Positions 6,382 to 6,408 of a stretch of 6,408 nt of DNA are shown here, in pieces. A program made the translations under genes and the position numbers. A model generated the notes under the pieces. The model saw only the letters and a program-made list of their open reading frames with translations, was not told the DNA's origin and did no database searches. How positions within the stretch are numbered: the first letter of the stretch is position 1; each line of letters starts with the position of its first letter. Source of the DNA: Bacteroidales bacterium (lineage in GTDB: Bacteria; Bacteroidota; Bacteroidia; Bacteroidales; Paludibacteraceae); assembly GCA_900768725.1 (NCBI GenBank), contig CAAGDU010000141.1, positions 1-6,408 on the forward strand, written 5' to 3'.

Positions 6382-6408
6382 TCGTTGCGGCTTGAAGCCG
6401 AAGGTAGC
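6382..6408 (+). repeat. Partial further copy of the CGGCTTGAAGCCG repeat at the window edge
   Basis: The 20 bp at 6382-6401 is identical to 6264-6283, 118 bp earlier. It is followed by AGGTAGC, which also occurs at 6090-6096 just before the 240-bp element. This looks like another repeat unit that continues beyond the window. Confidence 0.5.

Larger units (their letters stand above)
5905..6408. other. Gene-free, repeat-filled region upstream of GH97
   Basis: I see no credible gene, tRNA or other RNA gene here; the open frames are very short. It must contain the GH97 promoter, since that gene reads leftwards from 5904, but no convincing Bacteroidota promoter (TTG, then TAnnTTTG) stands out. 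The best near-match, TACTTTCG on the minus strand at 6050-6043, lacks a -33 partner. The contents, listed separately, are heptad repeats, 23-bp direct repeats, a 240-bp palindromic element and a further repeat copy at the window edge. Confidence 0.7.

Overview
The window looks like Bacteroidota (Bacteroidales-type) chromosomal DNA of fairly high G+C. The evidence is the FtsH sequence type, a SusB-like glycoside hydrolase family 97 (GH97) enzyme, start codons with no Shine-Dalgarno but A/T-rich leaders, and several palindromic repeat families of a kind often seen in this phylum. Three real genes are present: a 5'-truncated ftsH (+), a secreted alkaline phosphatase (+) and a secreted GH97 alpha-glycosidase (-). 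All the other long open frames are antisense or out-of-frame shadows of these three.

Layout: ftsH enters from the left edge and stops at 1978. A 109-bp palindromic element (1913-2021) supplies its last 21 codons, its stop codon and almost the whole gap to the phosphatase, which starts at 2030. The phosphatase ends at 3427, followed by a strong hairpin terminator (3469-3516). The convergent gap 3428-3759 also holds a REP-like cluster (two GCCCC/GGGGC hairpins around a 20-bp palindrome) and a 14-bp tandem array that runs into the GH97 stop codon. GH97 occupies 5904-3760 on the minus strand. The last 500 bp (5905-6408) show no gene and are built almost entirely of repeats: GGATRAA heptads in inverted pairs, 23-bp direct repeats, a 240-bp palindromic MITE-like element, and what may be the start of another unit at the right edge.

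The most interesting signal is one repeat family with two copies here (1913-2021 and 5036-5135). Each copy has GACCC...GGGTC ends, and each end carries an inner CCCTCCC/GGGAGGG hairpin. One copy forms the C-terminal tail of FtsH. The other sits in frame inside the GH97 protein, adding about 34 residues at the boundary between the N-terminal and catalytic domains without disrupting the conserved sequence on either side. Both lie in the same polarity relative to the coding strand and give related peptides (PSLQREG, PSLCREG, PSLPTWEG). This resembles the protein-coding palindromic elements described in Rickettsia (RPEs), and may be a comparable system in Bacteroidota.

Functionally, the three proteins are an inner-membrane quality-control protease, a periplasmic or secreted phosphomonoesterase and a periplasmic or secreted alpha-glycosidase. 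Apart from possible ftsH-phosphatase co-transcription, nothing links them in one pathway.
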